Assembly (NCBI GenBank): GCA_036924285.1
Contig: JAYKYS010000002.1
Coordinates: 34,642,501 to 34,706,500 of the forward strand
Source: Asterella californica
Taxonomy: Eukaryota; Streptophyta; Marchantiopsida; Marchantiales; Aytoniaceae
Direction: 5' to 3'
Length of the DNA: 64,000 bases
The notes beneath the pieces were generated by a model. The model was not told where the DNA came from and searched no databases. It saw nothing but the letters and a program-made list of their open reading frames with translations. Below, piece by piece: positions 22,142 to 30,899 of the stretch (position 1 is its first letter; each line of letters starts with the position of its first letter). A program made the translations under genes and the position numbers.

Positions 22142-23057
22142 TGTAACGACCTATGTTACACATAGGAAGTTTGTCTATTAGTAAGGTGTTTAGTTATAAC
22201 TAAGTGTTGAGAATGTTTATTGGCTGCCAAAGTACTTTAAGGATGTATCAAGTTAGTCATGACTATCTAAAAGTTAGTTATGGTTAAACTTAGCTGTACT
22301 TTTGGCAGAATTCAGATATTTGCTAAAGAGTGAGCACTACTATCTTGTCATCTTGTCTAAAAGGTAGAAAGGAGGTGGAAAGTATCCCTTATCTCCTTTT
22401 TGACTTGATATTAGTGGTTGGATTAAAGTTGTGGACTTTGTGGGCATTAAAAACAAGAAGAGATTCCACATGTTTCCTTTTTAGTGGGTCCTAGTGTAGA
22501 GGGGGGGTGGAAATTCGAGATTCCTTGAGAATATTCCAGAATCCTTCTAGAAGTTGTTGACTTTGAAGGAATAAGCCCATGTGAAAAGGTAAAAAGCCCA
22601 TGTGATCAATGCTTTTACCTTAAGTAATATCTTAGTAAAACCCGGTAAAAGTAGTTACGGCTGAGTTACCGGGGGTACCAAAGTAAAAACCTAGAATGTA
22701 TAAATAGAGGAGTAGAGAAGAGCTCCTCATCCTTGTTTTCACATTGTCGTAATGACAACTTGAGTAATATAGAGAGTGTGGGACATTTTTAGCATGTGAG
22801 AACTTGAGAGACGTCGTTAGAATGGAGGATTTTAGTGGATGAGATTATGGAGATTTTAAGTTGATAAGTTTGTGGGTGTATGAATGAGAGTGAACTTAGC
22901 ATTTTTCCCTTCAAGATTCATGGTGTGCTTCCATCAAAGCCATCAGAGGTGACACCTGAGTGAGAGACAGGCCCGACAGTTGCAGATTCGTGGATGACGA
23001 TCGTGGAGGTTGAGAGATCGGGGGGTAGTTGATCGTTAGGACCGCGGAGGGTTTACA
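22142..23057 (+). repeat. 5' LTR of C
   Basis: The LTR begins TGTAACGACC and ends GGGTTTACA, 916 bp long. It has a good TATA box at 22699-22706. Near its 3' end, GTGAGAGACAGGCC is shared with the A LTR. Its first 25 bases contain two overlapping short inverted repeats. Confidence 0.96.
22699..22706 (+). promoter_or_regulatory. TATA box of C 5' LTR
   Basis: TATAAATA is followed by AGAGGAG, a canonical plant TATA context. It lies 558 bp into the LTR. Transcription would be expected to begin about 30 bp downstream. The second copy is at 30541-30548. Confidence 0.75.
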
Positions 23058-23061
23058 TTTT

Positions 23062-23079
23062 TGGTTCCGTTGCCAGGAC
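23062..23079 (+). other. Primer-binding site of C
   Basis: TGGTTCCGTTGCCAGGAC lies four bases after the LTR. It is complementary to the tRNA-Glu 3' end with one mismatch and identical to the PBS of A2. Confidence 0.78.
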
Positions 23080-23360
23080 CTCACTTGAAGGGATCGTTGA
23101 ACGATGTTTAGAGTTCAGTTCTATATTCGACAAAAGGAGATTATGAGAGAGCACATGGAGAGAACGTTGGGAGGAGAGAGAGCTAACGCGATGTTAGCAA
23201 CGTTAGAACCTTTCGTGTATCTCGTAGTGATATATGACGCGTTCGAAGTCATTCTTTACATCTTGTTCACTTAGAAAGGGTTTGAGGAGAGTTGAAAGAG
23301 GGTGCAACAAGAGTTGTAGAGAAAGGAGGAGAGAAAAGTTATTAGAGGAGATAAATTTGT

Positions 23361-23900
23361 GAGTATAGAAATTATGCTCTCTGGAAAATTTGTACAGTCG
23401 CTGTCAACTTTTCTGTGAATTTTATTTTCCTGTGAAACTTTACTGTGTTTTAGATTGGCTGATAACCTATCTAAGACAAAAGAAATCATAGGAAAAGGTG
23501 GTCTAGAGAGGAAGCAATGAATTTTCAAAGTTGAGGGGGTCTATTCGTGAGAGTTGAGGAATTCTGTTATCTGAAAAAAATTTACAGTCATTGTCAGATT
23601 TTTTGTGAATTTTATTTTCCTGAGAAACTTTCCAGTGTTTTAGAGTGGCTGATAAGCTATCCAGGACAAAAGAAATCATGAGAAGATGAGGTCTGAAGAG
23701 AGAGAAAGAATTTTTCAAAGTGGAGGGGGTTGACAACCATGAGGGAAGTGAAAATATACAAATTTCAGTTCTCTGAAAATTTGTACAGTCATCACCATCT
23801 CTTTTGATTAGGGAAGTTTCTGTTGAAACTTCATGATTTAGTAGCTTGGAGGTTGAGCTACTGGAGACCACAAAAATCTTGGAGAGATCTCTTACCAACT
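23361..23900 (+). repeat. Three imperfect tandem repeats in the C leader
   Basis: The units start near 23361, 23550 and 23750, with a period of about 190-200 bp. This is marked by ACAGTCGCTGTCA at 23394, ACAGTCATTGTCA at 23584 and ACAGTCATC at 23785. Each unit continues with a TTTTGTGAATTTTATTTTCC-like segment, a GTTTTAG...GGCTGATAAGCTATC segment and GACAAAAGAAATCAT. The third is the most diverged. No ORF spans them. They could be structured RNA elements for packaging or translation, by position only. Confidence 0.7.
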
Positions 23901-23945
23901 AAGAGATATACGTTTCGGCATACAAAGAGGTCTTGAAGATACTTC

Positions 23946-24263
23946 ATGAGGAATCCAGTTCGAATGACGAGGTGGAAGAAGAGACGTTTAGGAGTTCGAA
24001 CTGAGACGGAGAAGCCAAAGTTAAGTATAGATGAGTTACGAACCCGCATCTATAGCACTTGGGGTGCCCTCTTTATCCTATACGAAGAAGCTTCCGCGAC
24101 CATTGGCACAGATTTGAAGAAAGCCGAGTTTAAAGCATCATTCACGGTGGAGGCCACGAATGCTCCTGGTGAAGTAGAGTTGGATCCTTACAAGAGTGAG
24201 TTCAAGATGTCTGTTGTGATTAGTACAAACGATGGTGAGGAGGATCATATCTTCGATAGTTAA
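23946..24263 (+). CDS. Small leader ORF of C, 105 residues, unknown function
   Basis: The frame opens at ATG 23946 and ends at the TAA at 24261-24263. The N-terminus is basic (RMTRWKKRRLG). A Leu/Ile/Tyr/Phe-rich middle segment (ELRTRIYSTWGALFILY) could form a helix. The C-terminal half alternates strand-like segments (FKASFTVEAT, EFKMSVVIST) and ends in an acidic tail. It lies between the leader repeats and ORF0. I find no counterpart in the family A leaders, and I do not recognise the family. With only one copy in the window, coding status rests on the ATG, the length and the amphipathic composition. Confidence 0.5.
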   Translation: MRNPVRMTRWKKRRLGVRTETEKPKLSIDELRTRIYSTWGALFILYEEASATIGTDLKKAEFKASFTVEATNAPGEVELDPYKSEFKMSVVISTNDGEEDHIFDS

Positions 24264-24394
24264 TTAGATTTTATTTCGTGTATAGCATGTGTAATACACG
24301 ATTTCCAGTATAAAGCTCGGAAGAGTTAAGAAAGTGATGTAGAATTATTTTCCTCTATGATATTTTGTCCACTTAATGGTTGAGAAGGTGCAAC

Positions 24395-24871
24395 ATGAGT
24401 GGAAATTCAAAAGATTGGAAAGTTAGACTTAGAAACCTTCCTCAAGGTTTAGATGTCATAGTAAGTGTCGAAGAAAGTTCGAGAGAGATTATCGTCGAGT
24501 TTGAAAACCCTAGTACTAAACCTCAAGTAGAATCTCCAAGGAGAAGAGTAGAAACTGACTTGTGGTGTTATTTCTGTAGAGGGTTGGGACACAAAGTCGT
24601 GAATTGTCCAACTAGAATCAGAACCGAGAGAGCTAAAGGGAAGCGGGAGTTTACTGATTTAAGTCTTCGAGTGAGTCCATCGTCACCAGCGCCAATTCAT
24701 CTTCTAGGCGAAGATCCTTGTCCAAGTTGTGGAGTGGGTGATCTATCAAGAGGACACAAGTGCGTCGATGTGGCCGCCCTACTTACGTCAGTAGTCGATA
24801 AGTTGGACGAGACTCAAAGAGCTGAGACGGAGAAGTTGTCGACTTCAAAAGAGAACTCGGCTGAGTTGTGA
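24395..24871 (+). CDS. ORF0 of C: zinc-knuckle protein upstream of gag
   Basis: I chose ATG 24395 because its first residues align with the ATG of ORF0 in A2 and A3. The product is 158 residues. It has a W-x-V-R-L...LPQG...VIV segment, a charged stretch, a CCHC knuckle (CYFCRGLGHKVVNC), a conserved DLSLR-SPSSP segment, a second cluster (CPSCGVGD...GHKC) and a predicted helix (VAALLTSVVDKLDE). A and C proteins differ at most positions but keep every Cys and His, which indicates selection at protein level. It ends 212 bp before gag and is therefore a separate protein. Nucleic-acid binding is inferred from the CCHC motif. The exact role is unknown. Confidence 0.82.
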   Translation: MSGNSKDWKVRLRNLPQGLDVIVSVEESSREIIVEFENPSTKPQVESPRRRVETDLWCYFCRGLGHKVVNCPTRIRTERAKGKREFTDLSLRVSPSSPAPIHLLGEDPCPSCGVGDLSRGHKCVDVAALLTSVVDKLDETQRAETEKLSTSKENSAEL

Positions 24872-25083
24872 TGGAGATCGTCATTCGGATGGTGGAGAAG
24901 GCGGTGATGCGACTCAGGCTCATGATTACCTTGGGAGAAGAGATGACACAAGAGGTGTTGTTACAACCGTTTCCTTTTATTTTACCTATGGTAGATTATT
25001 CGCGAATGGAATTGGTGATGTTCGTGCTCTTTTAGCGAGTAGTTATTGCACGGAAATTGGAAGTGTAGAAGAGTAGTTACAAG

Positions 25084-27228
25084 ATGGGGAAGTTACCAGT
25101 GTTTCATGGGAAGGACAATGAAGATGTAGAACCATTTGTACGAGATTTCAAAAGGGGTTGCATCGAAAACAACGTGAGAAGGAAGGAAGAATGGATGTTG
25201 TTACTGCCAGAGTTTTTAGAAGATTTTGCTCTTACGTGGTATGAAGACCGAGTGAAGAGCAAGACACCTGGTGCAGTTGAGGACACATGGGAGACGTTGA
25301 GTAATGCACTCATCGAAGAATTTCTTCCAGAAGAGAGTTATGAGAAGCTCATGGTGGAGCTTACTCATTTGAAGCAACGAGACGACGAGAAAGTTCGGCA
25401 ATATGCCGAAAGGGTGGATAAGTTGGAGCAACGATTTCGGACGGTCTTACGGAAGAGTGGAGACAATGTGGAGCTAACGATGGCGGGGATTGGAGCAGTG
25501 TTGACCAAGAACTTGGTGGGAGGGTTGAGGCCTTCAATTCGAACCCAAGTGAGGTACGAGAAGCCAGCAACCAAAGCGGAGGCTATCAAGATAGCGACAA
25601 ATATGGAAGAGAGTTTGGATGAAGGAGATATCATCCAACCTCATCATGCTGCTCTGGTGTCAACTCCGACTCCTGGTGTAGTCACAACGGTCGCATCTGC
25701 ACCATCACAATTGGTGATTGCTTCAACGTCAGCTCCTACTCCAACGGTGGGACCAAGACCGTTTGTCCCAACAACGATGTCTACTGCCACCTCTGATTTT
25801 CATGCCGAGCTGAAGAGCATCACCGATACTCTTGCGGATCTCAAGATAAACGTGGTGCAGTTACGAGAATGGAGGAACAAAGGTGGAGGAGGAGGTCAAA
25901 GAGGTTACGACAACAATCCCAACCGAGGAAATCAAGGTAACTTTGGAGGCAACCAAGGTAACTTTGGAGGAATCACTTGTTGGACGTGTGGAGGTTCTCA
26001 TTTCCAGCGAAATTGTCCTACCAACGGAGCAAGAGGTGCCGAAGCTATCAGAATGAATGTGGGTGGAAGAAATCCATCACAAGGACGAGACAAGGGGGTG
26101 GCTACTATCGATGTCGTACGAGATCCCATTTACGAGAAAGGAGAGAGTTCAAACTCTTCTCATGCATCGGTGGAGCTTTTAGCTCAAGAAAGGAAAAGAA
26201 CTCGATTTTCTGATGAACCGGTTTTCATGGAGGAGTCAGCAAGTAGAAGTACTCGTTCGAGTAATGTTTCGAGTACACCAAGGGAGCCAAGAAGGAAGCT
26301 GGGGATGGCGGATTTCACCATTTCATCTTCCCAAGCGGGATATGATGTGGTTGAAGATGTGGGTGCTCAGAAAGTCAACATCACGGTTGGACAACTGATC
26401 GCACTTAATCCCAGCTTACGAAGAGAACTCAGAGGAGGACTGAGTTCTAAGAGAAGCAAGAAGAAGAAACCCAAGAGCAAGACATCAAAGTCTGTGGGAG
26501 TTGGTGTGGTGGATGTGCATGCTTCAGAGGTATGCACTAGGGCTTCAAAGATTGAAGTCCGGTTGAATGGTCACTACGTCTCTAACGTATTGGTGGATGG
26601 AGGGTCGGCTGTAAACGCCATATCGGAGAGGTTGATGAAGAAGTTGGGGATGGAACCAACTCGCCCGGCTAGCATTGTCGTAGGGATGGCTAACAAGCAA
26701 CGGGTAAGACCTCTTGGTGTGTTAGAGAAGGTGGTCGTGTCTGTGATGGGAGTTCAAACGTTGATGTCCTTTCAAGTGTTAAAGGACTCTAGTTATGATT
26801 TGCTCCTAGGCAGGCCTTGGTTGAGAGCTGTGCGCACCACTGATAGGTGGCACAAGGGATACTTACGGATTGGGCCTAGAGATCATAGAGTGATAGTTCC
26901 TCTCTCGGGTGTTGGAGTTGTGACTTCTGACTCTGATAGACCCACTAGTGACTACTGGGAATCTGATACGGAGGATTATCAGAGTGCATCAGAAGTAGAT
27001 ACCGGAGATTCTTACGATCAAGAATCCTCGTCTGAGGACGAAGGATTTGGTCGAGATGAATCATTACATCAGCTTAGTGCTATTGACTTGTTGCCTCGAC
27101 CAGCAGTGGAGAAAGATCCTGACAAAGAAGAGTTGAGTGAGGTAGAGATTGTGAGAAGACTCTCTACCCTGAAGTTTGGTATCAATGTCACTCAAGAGGA
27201 GAAAAGTAGATTCCTAGATATATTTTGA
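25084..27228 (+). CDS. gag-protease part of C polyprotein, ends at a premature TGA
   Basis: The start is ATG 25084. Residues about 1-180 form a retrotransposon gag core (ALTWYEDRV, FLPEESYEKLMVEL, YAERVDKLEQRF). A Ser/Thr/Pro-rich segment and a Gly/Asn-rich repeat follow. The CCHC-type knuckle CWTCGGSHFQRNC starts at residue 299 and has the short C-x2-C-x3-H-x4-C spacing. Protease has the active-site motif VDGGSAVNAIS (Asp 505) and LLLGRPWL. The TGA at 27226-27228 sits between IF and KYIHVF, where A2 and A3 have an Arg codon, so it is best read as a CGA-to-TGA mutation. The frame resumes immediately after it. Confidence 0.88.
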   Translation: MGKLPVFHGKDNEDVEPFVRDFKRGCIENNVRRKEEWMLLLPEFLEDFALTWYEDRVKSKTPGAVEDTWETLSNALIEEFLPEESYEKLMVELTHLKQRDDEKVRQYAERVDKLEQRFRTVLRKSGDNVELTMAGIGAVLTKNLVGGLRPSIRTQVRYEKPATKAEAIKIATNMEESLDEGDIIQPHHAALVSTPTPGVVTTVASAPSQLVIASTSAPTPTVGPRPFVPTTMSTATSDFHAELKSITDTLADLKINVVQLREWRNKGGGGGQRGYDNNPNRGNQGNFGGNQGNFGGITCWTCGGSHFQRNCPTNGARGAEAIRMNVGGRNPSQGRDKGVATIDVVRDPIYEKGESSNSSHASVELLAQERKRTRFSDEPVFMEESASRSTRSSNVSSTPREPRRKLGMADFTISSSQAGYDVVEDVGAQKVNITVGQLIALNPSLRRELRGGLSSKRSKKKKPKSKTSKSVGVGVVDVHASEVCTRASKIEVRLNGHYVSNVLVDGGSAVNAISERLMKKLGMEPTRPASIVVGMANKQRVRPLGVLEKVVVSVMGVQTLMSFQVLKDSSYDLLLGRPWLRAVRTTDRWHKGYLRIGPRDHRVIVPLSGVGVVTSDSDRPTSDYWESDTEDYQSASEVDTGDSYDQESSSEDEGFGRDESLHQLSAIDLLPRPAVEKDPDKEELSEVEIVRRLSTLKFGINVTQEEKSRFLDIF

Positions 27229-29970
27229 AAATATATCCATGTGTTTGCTTTCAGCTACAAGCATTTGAAGGAGGTGACTCTCGAGACTCATCGAATCGAA
27301 TTGGAGGAGAACGCAAGACCAGTTCGACAGAAGCAGAGAAGGGCCAATCCTACAACAGCAATGATGGTCAAGGAGGAGATAGACAAGTTGAAGGAGGCGA
27401 GTTTCATCTATGAGGTGGAGAACTCAGAATGGGTTTCACCCATTGTGATTGTCAAGAAGAAGAATGGTAAGATGCGAGTGTGCATAGACTATAAGAAGCT
27501 GAATGCAGTTACCAAGAAGGATTATTATCCTCTACCATTTATAGATGAGATTTTGGAGGAAGTTGCTGGTCATGAGTGGTACAGCTTTGGTGATGGTTAT
27601 AGTGGGTATAACCAGATCAAGATAGCACAGGAGTACCAACAGTTGACTACTTTCACTACTCCTTGGGGAACATTTGCATTTCGGGTGATGCCATTCGGAT
27701 TGTGTAATGCTCCGGCCACGTTTCAAAGGTTCATGAACAAGGTGTTTGAACCATTCATAGGGAAGTTTGTTCGGGATTTCATTGACGATTTCTGTGTGTA
27801 CGGACGAAAGGAGGACCACTTTGATCATGTGATCAAAGTTTTGCAGCGGTTGGAGCAAGCCAACGCTTCTCTAAATCCAGAGAAGTGCATCTTTGGCTGC
27901 GAAGAAGGTCTGCTGTTAGGGCACATCATTTCCAAGAATGGGATTGCGGTAGATCCTGAGAAGGTGAAGAAGATTGTGGATCTTCCATTTCCGATCAACT
28001 TGACAAAGTTGAGGCAGTTTCTTGGCATGGTTGGATATTATCGTAGGTTTGTCTTTTCCTTCTCAAACAAAGCAATAGCTTTGACTATGTACATGAAGAA
28101 GGGAGTTGATTTTGACTTGATAGTGCATGATCAGAAGGCAAAGGAAGCATTTGAGGAGCTGAAAAAGGCATTAGTGACAGCTCCTATACTTGCTAAACCT
28201 GAGTGGAGTAAAGCATTTATTCTGTATACGGATGCCTCCAATGTAGCAATCGGATGTACATTAAGTCAGCTAGATGGAGATGGGCATGATCATCCTATAG
28301 CTTATGCTAGTAGGCAGATGGTTCCAGCGGAGAAGAATTACTCCGTGACTGAACGAGAAGGATTAGCGGTGATCTTTGGATTGAAGAAATTTCAACACTA
28401 CTTGCTAGGAGGGAAATTTTCCATAGTCACAGATCACAAGACTTTAAAGTATATCTTTAATAAGCCTAATGCCGAAGGTCGTATTGCTCGTTGGAAGATC
28501 CTTCTAACAGAATATGATTATGTGATCGAAGATAGACCAGAGAAGAAGCATGCGAATGCTGATCTTTTGTCAAGGGCTTATGATGATGAGGGAGAAGAAC
28601 CGTTTGATGATTCATTTCCAGACGAGCATCTGATGACCATCACAAGCATCGAGGAGATACCGGACGAGTACAAGGAAATCTGGAGTTTCCTTGCAGATGG
28701 CTCTTTTCCAGAAGGTATGCATACCCGAGAACGTAACGCGTTGATCAAGAGATGCAAACCTTACACCATGGTGGAGGGAATTCTGTTTCATCAAGGAGCA
28801 GATGGCTTACTAAGGAGAGCAGTTGGTCAGAAAGAGGCATTCAAGCTAATGCACGAGTTTCACGACGGAACTGTTTGCGGAGGTCACTTTGCTGGTAAGA
28901 TAACAGCCTTCAAGATTTTGGATGCGGGTTATCACTGGAGAGGGATTTTCAAAGAGTGTTTAGACTATTGCAAAACTTGTGACGTATGTCAAGCATTTGC
29001 TCTAAAGTCTACTAGAACACCTCCGTTAAGATCAATTCCAGTATTAGGGCCGTTTGAGAAATGGGGTATTGACTTTGTAGGTCCTCTTAATAAGACACCT
29101 CGAGGCAATAGATACATTGTAGTCGCCACTGACTATTGTACCAAGTGGGTAGAGGCTAGACCTTTGAGAGAGACCAATGAAACAGAAGTCGGTAGATTCC
29201 TATGGGAGAGGATCATCACGAGATTTGGATGTCCGTTAGAGTTGGTCTCAGATAGAGGAGGAGAGTTTGTAGGGAGCATGACTACTGCTATGCTACAACA
29301 CTTTTCTATCAAGCCACGAGTAACGATCTCATACAAACCAAATGCTAATGGTCTTGCGGAGAAGACCAATCTTACACTTTGTATGATGCTCGCCAAAGAT
29401 GCTGGTGTTGAAACTGCGAAACATACTTGGGATAAGAGGCTACATGTCATCTTATGGGAGTACCGAACGACAACAAAGACTTCTACTGGATACTCCCCAT
29501 TTCGACTGGTTTATGGAGTGGAGTCCAAGTTGCCGATCCAATTCGAATTGGATACTTTTCAAACTATTCAACGAAAGTTGAAGAGGTCGAGAGGAGAAGA
29601 CGTGGTCAGATCAAGAAGGGAGCAACTCATGGAGTTGGAAGAGACCCGAGCGGTAGCAATGATCCGGATGGAACGAGCTCAGGCATATCAAAAGAAGAGT
29701 TACGACAAACGGTTGGGCAAGAGGGAGGTAAAACCTTTTCAAGTCGGAGATTGGGTTATGTTGTATGATGCTATCAGATTCAAGAGGGCTAGGAAGAAGT
29801 TTCTTCCGAGATATTTTGGTCCTTTTGTTGTAGATAAGGTGTGGAGCAACTTCACATATGACCTTCAGGAGCTGGGAGGAAGGAGATTTGATCGAGTAAA
29901 TCATGACAAGTTGAAGTTGTTTCATCAACGAAAGCTCTCTCTTCACTCCGAGGACGGAGCGAAAATTTAG
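27229..29970 (+). CDS. RT-RNaseH-integrase part of C polyprotein
   Basis: This is the continuation of the same frame as gag. RT has CIDYKKLN, FGLCNAPATFQR and FIDDF, the catalytic Asp pair being codons 901-902 counted from the gag ATG. RNaseH has LYTDAS, TEREGLA, TDHKTLKYIF and NADLLSRAY. Integrase has the HHCC finger (HEFHDGTVCGGHF...CKTCDVCQ), GIDFVGPL, LVSDRGGEF and LAEKTN, giving D,D-35-E. The C-terminal domain ends RVNHDKLKLFHQR without a chromodomain. All catalytic residues I could check are present. As encoded, the domain needs readthrough or repair of the TGA upstream, or supply from another copy. Confidence 0.93.
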   Translation, partial: KYIHVFAFSYKHLKEVTLETHRIELEENARPVRQKQRRANPTTAMMVKEEIDKLKEASFIYEVENSEWVSPIVIVKKKNGKMRVCIDYKKLNAVTKKDYYPLPFIDEILEEVAGHEWYSFGDGYSGYNQIKIAQEYQQLTTFTTPWGTFAFRVMPFGLCNAPATFQRFMNKVFEPFIGKFVRDFIDDFCVYGRKEDHFDHVIKVLQRLEQANASLNPEKCIFGCEEGLLLGHIISKNGIAVDPEKVKKIVDLPFPINLTKLRQFLGMVGYYRRFVFSFSNKAIALTMYMKKGVDFDLIVHDQKAKEAFEELKKALVTAPILAKPEWSKAFILYTDASNVAIGCTLSQLDGDGHDHPIAYASRQMVPAEKNYSVTEREGLAVIFGLKKFQHYLLGGKFSIVTDHKTLKYIFNKPNAEGRIARWKILLTEYDYVIEDRPEKKHANADLLSRAYDDEGEEPFDDSFPDEHLMTITSIEEIPDEYKEIWSFLADGSFPEGMHTRERNALIKRCKPYTMVEGILFHQGADGLLRRAVGQKEAFKLMHEFHDGTVCGGHFAGKITAFKILDAGYHWRGIFKECLDYCKTCDVCQAFALKSTRTPPLRSIPVLGPFEKWGIDFVGPLNKTPRGNRYIVVATDYCTKWVEARPLRETNETEVGRFLWERIITRFGCPLELVSDRGGEFVGSMTTAMLQHFSIKPRVTISYKPNANGLAEKTNLTLCMMLAKDAGVETAKHTWDKRLHVILWEYRTTTKTSTGYSPFRLVYGVESKLPIQFELDTFQTIQRKLKRSRGEDVVRSRREQLMELEETRAVAMIRMERAQAYQKKSYDKRLGKREVKPFQVGDWVMLYDAIRFKRARKKFLPRYFGPFVVDKVWSNFTYDLQELGGRRFDRVNHDKLKLFHQRKLSLHSEDGAKI

Positions 29971-29983
29971 TCCGGGGGTAAAA
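29969..29983 (+). other. Polypurine tract of C
   Basis: AGTCCGGGGGTAAAA directly precedes the 3' LTR. A has the same layout (GTCTGGGGGTAAA-type sequence at 58176-58188, reverse strand). Confidence 0.7.
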
Positions 29984-30899
29984 TGTAACGACCTATGTTA
30001 CACATAGGAAGTTTGTCTATTAGTAAGGTGTTTAGTTATAACTAAGTGTTGAGAATGTTTATTGGCTGCCAAAGTACTTTAAGGATGTATCAAGTTAGTC
30101 ATGACTATCTAAAAGTTAGTTATGGTTAAACTTAGCTGTACTTTTGGCAGAATTCAGATATTTGCTAAAGAGTGAGCACTACTATCTTGTCATCTTGTCT
30201 AAAAGGTAGAAAGGAGGTGGAAAGTATCCCTTATCTCCTTTTTGACTTGATATTAGTGGTTGGATTAAAGTTGTGGACTTTGTGGGCATTAAAAACAAGA
30301 AGAGATTCCACATGTTTCCTTTTTAGTTGGTCCTAGTGTAGAAGGGGGGTGGAAATTCGAGATTCCTTGAGAATATTCTAGAATCCTTCTAGAAGTTGTT
30401 GACTTTGAAGGAATAAGCTCATGTGAAAAGGTAAAAAGCCCATGTGATCAATGCTTTTACCTTAAGTAATATCTTAGTAAAACCCGGTAAAAGTAGTTAC
30501 GGCTGAGTTACCGGGGGTACCAAAGTAAAAACCTAGAATGTATAAATAGAGGAGTAGAGAAGAGCTCCTCATCCTTGTTTTCACATTGTCGTAATGACAA
30601 CTTGAGTAATATAGAGAGTGTGGGACATTTTTAGCATGTGAGAACTTGAGAGACGTCGTTAGAATGGAGGATTTTAGTGGATGAGATTATGGAGATTTTA
30701 AGTTGATAAGTTTGTGGGTGTATGAATGAGAGTGAACTTAGCATTTTTCCCTTCAAGATTCATGGTGTGCTTCCATCAAAGCCATCAGAGGTGACACCTG
30801 AGTGAGAGACAGGCCCGACAGTTGCAGATTCGTGGATGACGATCGTGGAGGTTGAGAGATCGGGGGGTAGTTGATCGTTAGGACCGCGGAGGGTTTACA
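29984..30899 (+). repeat. 3' LTR of C
   Basis: It is 916 bp and differs from the 5' LTR at about four places: one G/T and one G/A near 30326-30345, and two C/T at about 30378 and 30419. The TATA box is at 30541-30548. Confidence 0.96.

Larger units (their letters stand above)
22142..30899 (+). mobile_element. C: nearly intact Ty3/gypsy element inserted in the B1 3' LTR
   Basis: C is 8.76 kb with two 916-bp LTRs that differ at about four positions by eye. PBS is at 23062-23079 and the leader carries tandem repeats. It has a small leader ORF (23946-24263), ORF0 (24395-24871), and one gag-pol frame (25084-29970) closed only by a single TGA at 27226-27228. The purine tract is at 29969-29983, and a 4-bp TSD GTCA flanks the element. 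The order ORF0, gag-pol and the PBS match family A, so C is a sister family. It is probably the most recently functional element in the window. Confidence 0.96.

Noticed and set aside
23361..23900. CRISPR-like array
   Set aside because: The units are long, imperfect and contiguous with no unique spacers, in a retrotransposon leader. They are tandem leader repeats.
27226..27228. Programmed stop-codon readthrough between gag-protease and RT in C
   Set aside because: Family A has a sense codon at this place and no separate terminator. A CpG mutation explains it more simply.
29700..29970. Chromodomain at the end of integrase in C
   Set aside because: The C-terminus ends after RVNHDKLKLFHQR with no chromodomain-like aromatic cage pattern, so C is not a chromovirus by what I can see.
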